A stretch of 64,000 nt of DNA from Bacteroidales bacterium (GCA_015061165.1 SUXC01000005.1:1-64000), one strand, 5' to 3'; shown: positions 24,778 to 33,478, counted from the first letter of the stretch. Program-made: numbers and translations. Notes: generated by a model not told the origin, from the sequence alone.

Positions 24778-26631
24778 CGCTTCCCATCCCTTGCGTAGTA
24801 ATCGCTTAACGCGTGCAATGATTGACCATGTCTTGCTGGCAGGCGGAATCTCCATCAATAGCGTATCCACATCGGGTCCTCCTGTCAATTGCTCTGGGTA
24901 AACGACCATCGAACTGAAGTTCGTGAAATGCTGTGTCAGCATGGTAGGAATCTCCTCAAATAGAGGATGATAACTGGCGGTGGACTTACGCGAAGATAGC
25001 AACACCAACATATCATTCTCCATGATGGTTTGGGATATGATTCCCACTTCTTCCCAACCTTCCATATTTCGGAATGAGGCGCGCAGGTACTTTCCCGGAC
25101 GGCGACACATGGCTTGCAATGCTACTTGGGTATCTGGATGCGCATAGAATATCACTTTTGCCCCTAACTCACCCGACAAACGGCGTACCAGACCGAAGCA
25201 AGTGATAAAGTCGCGTTCTTTCTCGGCATAGCGTGGTACAGCCACTACCAATCTATTAATAGTGTTGATAGGTTGCGCTTCGTGATAGACAATGACCGAC
25301 TTGCTGGTGTGCTCAACGATATTGCTCACATCCAGCCAGTCTGCAGACTGCTTGATTTCTATATTGTCCAATGTCGCCATCTCGCCTATCTCGCGCAAGG
25401 TAGGACGCAGGTCTTTGCCCACGGAAGTCAATAGCCAATAGTCGTCCTCGTGGTCGGCTTCCAGTTTGGCACTCTCCTGCAAGGCTAATTCCTTAGCAGC
25501 ATGTTCGGATATGAAACTGGCTGTTGTACACAGCACCAATATCATCAAGACTGATGCGTTCAGCACATCCGAGGATAGGAGCCCCATTTGATAAGCAATC
25601 GTCACGATAGCCAAGGTGCCTGCTGCGGTAGCATGCGATAGACCAAACACCAGTTGGCGCTCATGTTTCGAGAAACGGAAGACAAATTGGGCTATCCAAG
25701 CGGCAATACTCTTACCAACTAATTTTGTGGCTATCATCACGAGCGCTATTGTCAATGTGGTCCATCCACTCCAGAACGCATGAATATCAATCATCAGTCC
25801 AACGCTGATGAGGAATAGAGGCACGAAGATACTATTGCCCATAAAGGTGATACGATGCATGAGTGGCGAACGGTTGGGCAGTAGTCGGTTGAGTGAGACA
25901 CCGCAGAGGAAGGCGCCTAAGATACCCTCCAGTCCTGCCAAGTCAGCCAACAAGGCACTACCTACCAGCATCAGCATCACCACCATGAACTCAGAGATAG
26001 GGTCGCGATAACGCTTGAAGAACATCCGAGCGAAGCGAGGGAATAGCCATAATACGCTCACAAGGAACACCGCTAAAATGCCGATTTGGATGACATAGTC
26101 CATCGTGGTCTGTCCCGCATTGCTCCAGCCTTCCGCAATTGCCAACACCATGAGTGACAGCGTGATAGCCACCATGGTTGCACCTACAGTGATGTTCACG
26201 GCTACGTTCTTCTGTACGCCATAACGGCTCACAATAGGGTAGGTCATTAGTGTGTGACTACCATACATTGCCCCCAGCAACAAACTGGACAACCAGCCAT
26301 ATGGAAGTAGAAACCTACTGGTAATGATGCCCAAGGCAAAAGGTATAAAGAACGTGCACAGACCAAAGAACAACGAGCGGTATTTGTATTGCTTGAAGTC
26401 ATTGATATCTATCTCGCTGCCCGATTGGAACATGATATACAACATGCCCAGCGAGCCAAGAATCTTGATAGTAGGTCCTTCGTTCACAATGTTCAGCACC
26501 GACGGACCAATCACAATGCCCGCCAAGATAAAACCCACAATGCTCGGCACGTGAATCTTACGACACACGAGTGGCACAAACCAAATGATGCCAATAACAA
26601 GGGTGAGTATTAGTAATGGCGACAATGTCAT
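24754..26631 (-). CDS. Monovalent cation:proton antiporter (CPA2/Kef-like) with C-terminal cytosolic domain
   Basis: Inner-membrane antiporter of 625 residues. About 12 hydrophobic segments occupy residues 1-390, with CPA-type features FILAGIVIGPSVL and GILGAFLCGVSLNRLLP. A soluble C-terminal region of about 230 residues follows; it resembles universal-stress-type domains rather than a canonical RCK/TrkA-N domain. Na+ or K+ export in exchange for protons is likely. The start ATG at 26631 follows the SpoIID gene by 11 bases. The final residues come from an intergenic repeat. Confidence 0.85.
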   Translation of the reverse strand: MTLSPLLILTLVIGIIWFVPLVCRKIHVPSIVGFILAGIVIGPSVLNIVNEGPTIKILGSLGMLYIMFQSGSEIDINDFKQYKYRSLFFGLCTFFIPFALGIITSRFLLPYGWLSSLLLGAMYGSHTLMTYPIVSRYGVQKNVAVNITVGATMVAITLSLMVLAIAEGWSNAGQTTMDYVIQIGILAVFLVSVLWLFPRFARMFFKRYRDPISEFMVVMLMLVGSALLADLAGLEGILGAFLCGVSLNRLLPNRSPLMHRITFMGNSIFVPLFLISVGLMIDIHAFWSGWTTLTIALVMIATKLVGKSIAAWIAQFVFRFSKHERQLVFGLSHATAAGTLAIVTIAYQMGLLSSDVLNASVLMILVLCTTASFISEHAAKELALQESAKLEADHEDDYWLLTSVGKDLRPTLREIGEMATLDNIEIKQSADWLDVSNIVEHTSKSVIVYHEAQPINTINRLVVAVPRYAEKERDFITCFGLVRRLSGELGAKVIFYAHPDTQVALQAMCRRPGKYLRASFRNMEGWEEVGIISQTIMENDMLVLLSSRKSTASYHPLFEEIPTMLTQHFTNFSSMVVYPEQLTGGPDVDTLLMEIPPASKTWSIIARVKRLLRKGWEAIRLKVRG

Positions 26632-26642
26632 ATGTTTTTATA

Positions 26643-27833
26643 TCAAATAGTTTTTAATTCACTTCCAGGGAAGTAGTGTGCGAGGATTTGTTCGTAGGTA
26701 TAGCCCTTATCTGCCATGACGGCTGCACCGATTTGGCACAGTCCTACACCATGACCCCAGCCCGCACCTGTGAGGATAAAGTCGCCTTGCTCGTTGCGAT
26801 CCACCACGAAGGCACTACTATATAAGTGGCTGCGGCTTAGCCATTTGCGAATTTCTAACTCCTTGCCAATCACCATTGTGCGCTTGCTGCCTACGATTTG
26901 CATCTCGTACAAACGCGCCGAAGGACCACGTTTGATAGGCACGAGGTCGAGTATCTCGCCGAAGTCAATGCCCGAACGCTCGCGGATGATGTCGCTCAGT
27001 TCGGCTGCGGTGTATTGCACCGTCCAACGGTAGAAGTCTTTGGTCTCTTGGTCGTAGTTGTTGAGCACTTGGCTCAGTACACGTGCGTCGGTAGTGTTGC
27101 AGTAGGCAGATGGTGAAGTGCGGATAAACTCCTGCGCATTCTCTTCAATGGTTAAGTCGGGTAGGGGAGTGCCTATCTCATCGCGGACTGCTTCGAGGTA
27201 TGGATAGTGTTCGTTTGCCCAAGCGTTCTCGAAGAGTTCGGTCGCACCGCCGCAGGACTTGTAGAAACGCGCATCGCACACTTTGCCGTCGTACATTAGC
27301 ACTTGTCCGCGTGTTGCATCAATGGCTTTTTGCACGTTGGCTGCTGCCTCGGGGTGCTCATCACGGCGGGTGATACCCTCATAGCGTTGGCAGTGGTCGT
27401 CGGCGCATACATCAAAGCCCTCGTGTGCATCTCTCTCGTACCAAACGACATGGCGATCTGGGTCGCTGAGGTCGGATTTGTCGGTGCAGGTGGATGGGCT
27501 GATGATTGGGCGAAGCACCCAACTGCGGGAGATGACTGCATGTGCTTTCAGTAGTTCGAGCGAGGAGGTGGCTGACATCTCGGAGGTGATTACCGAACTG
27601 AGGTAGTCTTCCACGTCAAGGCGGTTGATGGCGGTTTGTGTGCCATCAGCGTTATCGCGTATTTCGAGTGTACCTTCAAACTCTTGGTCTTCGAGGCGAT
27701 CCCAGTGGAATCCGATGCCAATGCGGACATTCTTGAGTAGGAAGGTAGGATGCTCTGGTGTAGAGTGAGGACCTGGTATGACTGCTTCAATCTTTGGGGC
27801 GGTCATTACGCCCACTGCAATTTCGTGTTTCAT
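26643..27833 (-). CDS. SpoIID/LytB-domain protein without signal peptide
   Basis: Protein of 396 residues with a SpoIID domain, a fold that in sporulating bacteria is a lytic transglycosylase acting on peptidoglycan. The putative catalytic Glu is in VEDYLSSVITSEMSAT (about residue 83), and GWGHGVGLCQIGA near the C-terminus is conserved. The N-terminus MKHEIAVGVMTAPKIEAVIP has no signal peptide, so the protein may be cytosolic. It heads an operon with the antiporter and nuclease genes and lies near the NagB/GT2/DUF4922 genes; related Bacteroidales genomes, as I recall, often group these. A role in muropeptide handling is an inference. Confidence 0.82.
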   Translation of the reverse strand: MKHEIAVGVMTAPKIEAVIPGPHSTPEHPTFLLKNVRIGIGFHWDRLEDQEFEGTLEIRDNADGTQTAINRLDVEDYLSSVITSEMSATSSLELLKAHAVISRSWVLRPIISPSTCTDKSDLSDPDRHVVWYERDAHEGFDVCADDHCQRYEGITRRDEHPEAAANVQKAIDATRGQVLMYDGKVCDARFYKSCGGATELFENAWANEHYPYLEAVRDEIGTPLPDLTIEENAQEFIRTSPSAYCNTTDARVLSQVLNNYDQETKDFYRWTVQYTAAELSDIIRERSGIDFGEILDLVPIKRGPSARLYEMQIVGSKRTMVIGKELEIRKWLSRSHLYSSAFVVDRNEQGDFILTGAGWGHGVGLCQIGAAVMADKGYTYEQILAHYFPGSELKTI

Positions 27834-27879
27834 GAGTGTATGGGGTTAATTAGTTAATGTTTCTTTTAACGCTATACCT

Positions 27880-27990
27880 TTAATGAGTATAATCCATCTC
27901 AAATATATTTTCAGGAATATAGTTGATAGCAAGATTAGCTCGCAACTCGCTTTCATTCAAAACCGAAGATTTTTTCCATACAACTAACAA
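27880..27990 (-). pseudogene. Possible gene remnant or leader peptide in the SpoIID 5' leader
   Basis: A minus-strand frame of about 36 codons (with TTG as a notional start) ends NLAINYIPENIFEMDYTH. It has protein-like composition but no ATG and no match I can name. It lies in the transcribed leader between the promoter at 28032 and the SpoIID start. It could be a decayed C-terminal fragment or chance. Confidence 0.2.
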
Positions 27991-28031
27991 TTATTTTCCT
28001 GCTTGTTTTCGAGGTTTCGGAAAACATGCTG

Positions 28032-28076
28032 CAAAGTTACAAAAATTTTCGCATATATGCAAATAGATTGCGAAAA
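28032..28076 (-). promoter_or_regulatory. Promoter of the SpoIID-antiporter-nuclease operon with overlapping palindromes
   Basis: Minus strand: TTTG (28063-28060), 20 bases, TAACTTTG (28039-28032). The -33 region is covered by GCATATATGC (28051-28060, a perfect palindrome) inside wider arms TTTTCGCA and TGCGAAAA (28046-28076). The arms could be an operator or a terminator for the upstream 141-codon gene. The predicted leader is about 190 bases. Confidence 0.7.
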
Positions 28077-28082
28077 ATCTAT

Positions 28083-28508
28083 TTATTCATCGCTTTTAGT
28101 AGTTGTTGTTTCGGTTGCTGTCGCTTGTTTGGCAGATTTGAGTTCGGCGAGGATTTGGGCAACGACAAAACCAAGAATAGTGCTATAATGCTTCTCACCT
28201 TGTTTAGGATGCCTAAATTGCTTGTCAAACAATGGTTGCCAATATGCCAAGCGTTCAGGATTCCTTAACTCTTCACGCGCCAATAGTTGCGCTTGACGGA
28301 ATAACTGGCGGTTATCGACAATGGCTTGAGGCCATTCGCCCTCGTGAATAGTATAAACGAAGTGCTCGTTTGGACCATAAATAGGACGACCTTTTGCATC
28401 GTAACCGAAACATTTACGACGACTGACATACACTCGTCCATTGGACTGACGAGCAGATAACTTTCCTGATAGAGAATCAACAGGATCAGAATATTTGACT
28501 TTTGCCAT
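28083..28508 (-). CDS. Small protein of unknown function
   Basis: A 141-residue basic protein (MAKVKYSDPVDSLSGKLSAR) that I do not recognise. It has a conserved-looking core, including RKCFGYDAKGRPIYGPNEHF and a helical second half (QLLAREELRNPERLAYWQP), and a Thr-rich tail (ATATETTTTKSDE). No signal peptide or membrane segment is present. The compact N-terminal beta part could be a nucleic-acid-binding or structural domain, but no motif proves it. Its stop is 20 bases from the -33 box of the next operon. No clear promoter is seen upstream, where repeats start 10 bases before the ATG. Confidence 0.7.
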   Translation of the reverse strand: MAKVKYSDPVDSLSGKLSARQSNGRVYVSRRKCFGYDAKGRPIYGPNEHFVYTIHEGEWPQAIVDNRQLFRQAQLLAREELRNPERLAYWQPLFDKQFRHPKQGEKHYSTILGFVVAQILAELKSAKQATATETTTTKSDE

Positions 28509-28517
28509 AGCGGGAGA

Positions 28518-28585
28518 TAATTATGAATTAAGAATTATGAATTTTTGAATTAAGAATTATGAATTTTGAATTAAGAATTATGGAT
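28518..28585. repeat. AATTAAGAATTATGAATTTT repeats
   Basis: Three to four copies of GAATTAAGAATTATGAATT with small changes. The same family occurs at 34547-34592 and, in frame, inside the GH16 gene at 7225-7258. Confidence 0.85.
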
Positions 28586-28665
28586 TATGAGTGGCTGGAT
28601 TTTTTAACTTGTAGTGTCTGATTTTTTCGGGATACATCACGGTAATGTGCCATGCGAGTCTTAGA

Positions 28666-28731
28666 AACTCTACGGGAACTCTGCGGGAACTCTGCGGGAA
28701 CTCTACGGGAACTCTACGGGAATTGTACGGG
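28666..28731. repeat. 12-bp tandem repeat GGGAACTCTACG
   Basis: Five and a half head-to-tail copies of a 12-mer that alternate ACTCTACGGGA and ACTCTGCGGGA. Lack of spacers rules out a CRISPR. The gap 28509-28772 otherwise holds only AT-rich repeats and no promoter I can support. Confidence 0.9.
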
Positions 28732-28772
28732 ATTGGCTATATAAAACATAGATTATTGTCGCGTTTTTGGGG

Positions 28773-29840
28773 TTATTTTATAACGGGACTGTTTACTACT
28801 TCTGTTACGGGATTTTCTTCTACTTCTGCAATGGGATTATCTGCCACTTCGCGGATGATGTCGCGGAGGCGGGCAGGAGTGAGGCGGTCAAAACTCTCAC
28901 GGTTGGCTACAATGCCAATACCTGCCATCTCAACCGTAGCAGGAGAGAACAATATACGTTCTTCCTCTGGAGCAAAGAAACACATTGGGCGGGATTCGCG
29001 GCGGAAGAAGATGATGGTATGAAACATACCGTTGTGTAGGGTGGTGTAGCGTTGTGTAGCGTTGTGTAGCGTTGTATTTTCGGCGGACGATTCTACACTA
29101 TTCTGCACCATGCTACACGATTCTACACTATCGCTATTTGGCGATGGCGTGTACCACGAAACAATATTCCACCGTGGTTCGTATTCTTCGGCATGAGAAG
29201 CACCGATAGTCAGAGAGCCCGTTTGGCTGGCTTCTTCGGGGATAGTGCCCATAGCAAGCACGCGCTTGACGGCTGCCAAATGGGATTGCAGATCCGTTTC
29301 TTGCACCAAGATAGCGTTGGCATAGTTGGTGGAGAAATGGTCTTCTATGGGGAGACTGTGGCGAGGCACAGCCTGGAAATGCATATGGTCGGGGGCACTG
29401 GCACCGCACATAGGACCATTGTAGAAAATGGTCATCTCGGGCAGCTCCTTCGCTAAATGCATCATGGCTTCGAGGTGAGGCAGCAGTTCTTGGCGTTCGT
29501 GTACGGAGGAAGAAACGGTGAAGTGCGGAGAGAAAATAGGGAAAGGGTTTACGCGTATATAATAGGTGTGCCCTGTTGGGGATTCCCAATTATGGGTGAG
29601 TTGGTTTGCCTCCACGCCATCGGGGCAGAGGAAGCAAGCGCGCTGTTGCAGAGCTTCGGGGCTGACGTCAGCCATGACGCTGCGGACACGAGCAGGGTTG
29701 AAAAACAATTTGGCAGGGAAACCGTCGATAGTCATATCCTTGACTTCGACCCCTGCAAGTGCTTCATAATTAAGGAATGCTCTCCCGTGAGCACTGAGCT
29801 CGCGGGAGAACATGTCAAATATTTGTTGATAAAGTGTCAA
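28773..29840 (-). CDS. DUF4922 (GalT/HIT-like) protein with expanded internal repeats
   Basis: Protein of 355 residues in the DUF4922 family, related to HIT-type nucleotide phosphorylases and transferases. CGASAPDHMHFQAVPRHSLP near residue 150 holds the His-x-His core. FLCPDGVEANQ further upstream may add metal ligands. No signal peptide; cytosolic. The middle (NSVESSAENTTLHNATQRYT) and the C-terminal end (NPIAEVEENPVTEVVNSP) are coded by tandem-repeat DNA, so both may be disordered additions. It follows the GT2 gene on the same strand and probably shares its transcript. Function unknown; nucleotide-sugar metabolism is a fair guess. Confidence 0.75.
   Translation of the reverse strand: MTLYQQIFDMFSRELSAHGRAFLNYEALAGVEVKDMTIDGFPAKLFFNPARVRSVMADVSPEALQQRACFLCPDGVEANQLTHNWESPTGHTYYIRVNPFPIFSPHFTVSSSVHERQELLPHLEAMMHLAKELPEMTIFYNGPMCGASAPDHMHFQAVPRHSLPIEDHFSTNYANAILVQETDLQSHLAAVKRVLAMGTIPEEASQTGSLTIGASHAEEYEPRWNIVSWYTPSPNSDSVESCSMVQNSVESSAENTTLHNATQRYTTLHNGMFHTIIFFRRESRPMCFFAPEEERILFSPATVEMAGIGIVANRESFDRLTPARLRDIIREVADNPIAEVEENPVTEVVNSPVIK
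29032..29127. repeat. GTGTAGCGTT tandem repeat and TTCTACAC units inside a gene
   Basis: GTGTAGCGTT is repeated head to tail three times, followed by GATTCTACACTATTCTGC-like copies. Both stay in frame in the DUF4922 gene and code for Thr/Leu/His/Asn- and Ser/Val/Glu-rich peptides. Confidence 0.75.
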
Positions 29841-29938
29841 AACAGTTTAAAGTTTATAGTTTAAAGTTTATAGGCACGGAGTATGCGGCTCTGCCGCCCT
29901 CGCCTTTAACCTCTAACCTTTAATCTTGAACCTAATGA

Positions 29939-31363
29939 TTACTTACCCTCGTTCATTTGGATACGTGCCTTCAACTCCCATGTACGGATACGATCTTTGT
30001 ACAAGTGGTTGTTGTTCATGGTCACGATATCGCAGTTAGCATCAGAGTTGTCATCCCAACGACGGCAGTTATACACTACGTCATAGATACGACCGATTTG
30101 ATACTCGCGGCTTACGCGCAAACCAACTGCATAATCCTCACCATACTTGGTGGTTGGGAAGTTGATAGTGCGGAGCATTGGAGTATAGAAACCGCGTGGT
30201 GCGCCAAGACCGTGGATACGGAGAGCGTTGTTACGACCGTTGTCTGGTGTCCACTCTTTGTGGTCGATTACTCCAGGAGGAATCATATTACCGTCAAAGT
30301 CGGTGAGTTGGTAGGTACCTACTACCATAGCGCAGTTTTGCTCGTGGAAAGCGTCGATGAACTTTTGAACGGTGTTCTCGTCGAAGTAAGTATCGTCAGA
30401 GTCAAGTTGGATAGCGAAACGACCGCATTTCTCGTGGTGGAGAGCTACGTTCCAGTTGCCACCGATAGCGTGCCATGTCTTGTCTTGAGCGATATAAACG
30501 AGGTTGTCGTGACCCTCAGCCACGATGCTCTTGATTACATCTACAGAACCGTCCTCAGAGTTGTCGTCCACAACGATAACGTTGTATTTATAAGGAGCCT
30601 TAACCACTTGGCTGAGCGCGCTCTTGATAGCTGTACCAATGGTACGAACGCGGTTCTTGCAAGGGATAATCACAGATGCCTCATACTCGAAGCCACCACC
30701 TTGGAGGTCAATGTCTTTGAAGCCAGGAGCGAGGTAACCGTTGATGTCTTTGAGGTGTTGGGTAACAGCCTTCTCCATCTCGATTTGTACGCCACGGTTC
30801 TTAGGATCTACATAGTCGAAGTTCTTCTCGCCAGTGGTACGGTTGTCGAGCTCTACATCATAATAGAGGTACTCGTTGATGTGCTCCAAAGCACCCTTTT
30901 GGCTCACTTTGAGGCGGAGGTCATACAGACCAGCGTATTGATAATCTACATCCATACGAGCAACAGCCTCCTTAAGAGCACTGGTGCGATAGAAAAGAAC
31001 AGAACCGAACTCAAAGTCGTCGCGAACAGAACCGAGTTGATAGTCAATCACAGGAGCGTTGGTACGAACCTCACCTACTTGGTTGAAGTGGTCCGCGTAA
31101 ACCATAGCAGCCTTGGTGTCCTCGATAAGTGCCTCCATACGCTCGAGAGCGAAGAGAACGAATGAAAGGGTGGTGTACTTGGTGTAAATCAATGTGTACT
31201 CGGTGTTAGCCTTAGCAGCGATCTCGCGAACGTTTGCTGTGGAGCGGATGTCACCGTGCAAATAATGAATGTCAGCTACCAATTCTTGAGCCTTCAAGTT
31301 GGCAACCGTTGCTTTTACTTGTTCCTCACTTTGGAAAGGAATAAAACATGTGATATTTTTCAT
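29939..31363 (-). CDS. Family 2 glycosyltransferase, two-domain
   Basis: A 474-residue cytosolic protein. The C-terminal half is a GT2 (GT-A fold) domain: ASVIIPCKNRVRTIGTAIKS, VIVVDDNSEDGS and the DXD-like IQLDSDDTYF. The N-terminal half (CFIPFQSEEQVKATVANLKA) looks like a second, degenerate GT-A domain. There is no membrane helix. It lies between the NagB/PIG-L gene and the DUF4922 gene on one transcript. The product is unknown; the conserved company of amino-sugar genes suggests a GlcNAc-containing acceptor or donor, which is inference. Confidence 0.82.
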   Translation of the reverse strand: MKNITCFIPFQSEEQVKATVANLKAQELVADIHYLHGDIRSTANVREIAAKANTEYTLIYTKYTTLSFVLFALERMEALIEDTKAAMVYADHFNQVGEVRTNAPVIDYQLGSVRDDFEFGSVLFYRTSALKEAVARMDVDYQYAGLYDLRLKVSQKGALEHINEYLYYDVELDNRTTGEKNFDYVDPKNRGVQIEMEKAVTQHLKDINGYLAPGFKDIDLQGGGFEYEASVIIPCKNRVRTIGTAIKSALSQVVKAPYKYNVIVVDDNSEDGSVDVIKSIVAEGHDNLVYIAQDKTWHAIGGNWNVALHHEKCGRFAIQLDSDDTYFDENTVQKFIDAFHEQNCAMVVGTYQLTDFDGNMIPPGVIDHKEWTPDNGRNNALRIHGLGAPRGFYTPMLRTINFPTTKYGEDYAVGLRVSREYQIGRIYDVVYNCRRWDDNSDANCDIVTMNNNHLYKDRIRTWELKARIQMNEGK

Positions 31364-31404
31364 ATTTGTAATAAATAAATTGGTTGTTTTCTGTGTTGTG
31401 TCAG

Positions 31405-31452
31405 GAATCGGGTATCGGGAGTCGAGCGCTTGGCATCCCGACTCCCGAATCC
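31405..31452. repeat. GGGTATC/GGGAGTC repeats
   Basis: AGGAATCGGGTATCGGGAGTC followed by the inverted form CCCGACTCCCGAATCC; the two halves can fold into a hairpin between the NagB/PIG-L and GT2 genes, possibly a processing or attenuation site. Confidence 0.65.
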
Positions 31453-31455
31453 AGA

Positions 31456-33447
31456 TTAGAGAATATGATATTGCACAAATGCCTCTATTGCCTCATATTC
31501 AGCCAAGCCGAGCTCTGAGTACATTTTGGCGGTATCGTGGTTGCGGTCTTCTGCGCGTTGCCAGAACAGACGCTCATCGTCGCCAAGGAATGGAGCAGAC
31601 TCCATTTGGCTGGCGTGGCGGAGGATAGCATTGCGTTTAGAGCGAAGCTCCTCTGGGGACATAGGTACAGCCATCTCCACGAGATCCATCTCCCATTCCA
31701 TCCATGCACCACGGTACATCCATATACGGCAGTCTTTTAGCCACTCATCCCAAGCAGCAGTGTGCTTGAGTTCGTCCAATGCTGCAAGTACAGCGTCAAG
31801 ACATACACGGTGTGTGCCGTGAGGGTCTGCGAGGTCGCCAGCGGCGAAAATCTGTTGTGGTTTAACCTCTTCAAGCAATGCTTTCACGATATCCACATCG
31901 GCTTGCGAGAGAGGACCTTTCTTGATAGTACCTGTCTCATAGAATGGCAAGTTGAGGAAGTGGATATGGTCGGTTGGGAGGCCCATATAGCGGCATGCTG
32001 CGGTAGCTTCACCACGGCGGATAAGAGCCTTGAGGTTGAGAATCTCGCGGGTGTCGTTGTCGCCCACCTTCTCGTTGTGGAAGAAGTTCATATACTCATC
32101 GTACTTCTTCTCAATCACCTGATCCTCAGGGATAAGCATTTGCTTATAGCCCTTCATGAAGTCCATAAAGCGTACTACCTCCTCATCGCAAACGGCGATA
32201 CAACCGCTGGTCTCGTATGCCACGTGCACGTTGTGTCCTTGCTTGATAAGGCGTTGGAAAGTGCCACCCATAGAAATCACGTCGTCGTCTGGGTGAGGAG
32301 AGAAGATTACGATGTCTTTTGGGAATGGTTTAGCGCGCTCAGGGCGGTTGGTATCATCCGCATTAGGTTTGCCACCTGGCCAACCTGTGATGGTGTGTTG
32401 CAGGTCGTTGAATACCTTGATATTGCAGTTGTATGCAGATTCGTATTTGGTAATGAGTTCGCTCAATCCGAAATCGTTATAGTCCTTGTTGGTCAGTTTC
32501 AGGATAGGCTTCTTGGTTTGCTCGCAGAGCCAAACTACGGCGCGACGAATCAGTTGGTCAGTCCACTCGCAGTTGGTAACCTTCCAAGGGTGATTGATAC
32601 GAGTCAGTTTGTTGGCAGCCTCCAAGTCAAGTACGAACGATGCGTTCTTGTGGAGCTGCAAGTATGATGCAGGGCAAGCGGATGAAGCCACTTCCTCAAT
32701 GGCTTGCTTCAGGATACCCGCTTTGTGTTGTCCAAACGCCAACAGAATGACCTCTTTGGCTTGTAGGATAGTGTCAATACCCAATGTGATAGCGCAGGTA
32801 GGCACTTGTGTTACGTTGCCGAACAATGATTTCACATCCACACGCGAGTTGCCATCCATGATGACCAAACGGGTAGAGGAGTTAGGCTGTGTACCAGGCT
32901 CGTTCATAGCGATATTACCGCATTGACCAATACCCAATACTTGAATATCAATACCGCCAGCCTCTACGATTGCTTTCTCATACTCCTCGCAGAATGCGAA
33001 TACAGTCTCCTTAGGCAGGTCGCCAGGGAAGGTGTGTACGTTCTCAGGAAGAATGTCAATGTGAGCCAACAGTTGGCTTTGGATTTGTGCCATGCTGCCC
33101 AATGAAGAGTCGTTCAATGGATAGAACTCGTATGCGCCAAAAATAATCACATTCTTGAAGCTCAATCCCTCTTCTTTGTGCAATCGCACGAGTTCTACGA
33201 ACAAGTCGCGCATAGAGCGACCTGATGCCAAGGACAATACGGTTTTTTTGCCATTAGCCTCGCGATCGCGGATAACTCGTGCAATGCGGTTTGCCACGTT
33301 GGCAATACCCTCTTGTGGAGTCTCACAAATGGTGGTGTTCACATGTTCCAAACGGGTAACGCGCGATTGCTCATACGCATTCGCAGGACGATACAATTTC
33401 TCCTCGACTTTGCTCAGAGAAATCATTTGACTAAGATTATTTCTCAT
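31456..33447 (-). CDS. NagB-like / PIG-L deacetylase fusion
   Basis: Two-domain cytosolic protein of 663 residues. The start at 33447 is chosen because the track start at 33489 lies upstream of the promoter -7 box. Residues about 20-300 are NagB-like (glucosamine-6-phosphate deaminase). Residues about 380-600 are a PIG-L/LmbE deacetylase domain with the metal motif SPHPDDDVISMGG and a later DPHGTHRVC. The fusion suggests deacetylation of GlcNAc-6-P followed by deamination to fructose-6-P, which would finish the MurK-MurQ route encoded divergently. However, NagB catalytic positions differ: E. coli MDEY is AYEF here (near 106), and NDGH is QCGN (near 176), while the Glu in NEP remains. The deaminase step is therefore uncertain. 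Confidence 0.85.
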   Translation of the reverse strand: MRNNLSQMISLSKVEEKLYRPANAYEQSRVTRLEHVNTTICETPQEGIANVANRIARVIRDREANGKKTVLSLASGRSMRDLFVELVRLHKEEGLSFKNVIIFGAYEFYPLNDSSLGSMAQIQSQLLAHIDILPENVHTFPGDLPKETVFAFCEEYEKAIVEAGGIDIQVLGIGQCGNIAMNEPGTQPNSSTRLVIMDGNSRVDVKSLFGNVTQVPTCAITLGIDTILQAKEVILLAFGQHKAGILKQAIEEVASSACPASYLQLHKNASFVLDLEAANKLTRINHPWKVTNCEWTDQLIRRAVVWLCEQTKKPILKLTNKDYNDFGLSELITKYESAYNCNIKVFNDLQHTITGWPGGKPNADDTNRPERAKPFPKDIVIFSPHPDDDVISMGGTFQRLIKQGHNVHVAYETSGCIAVCDEEVVRFMDFMKGYKQMLIPEDQVIEKKYDEYMNFFHNEKVGDNDTREILNLKALIRRGEATAACRYMGLPTDHIHFLNLPFYETGTIKKGPLSQADVDIVKALLEEVKPQQIFAAGDLADPHGTHRVCLDAVLAALDELKHTAAWDEWLKDCRIWMYRGAWMEWEMDLVEMAVPMSPEELRSKRNAILRHASQMESAPFLGDDERLFWQRAEDRNHDTAKMYSELGLAEYEAIEAFVQYHIL

Positions 33448-33478
33448 ATATTTGTTGATTTTATAGTATATCGTGCTG

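Noticed and set aside
28666-28731. Possible CRISPR array
   Set aside because: Units of 12 bp are head to tail with no spacers, and no cas gene is present. The 11-bp array at 45919 fails for the same reason.
29957-31165. 402-codon plus-strand ORF
   Set aside because: It lies wholly antisense to the GT2 gene, has no domain, and its Val/Thr/Leu-rich composition is a mirror of the real frame.
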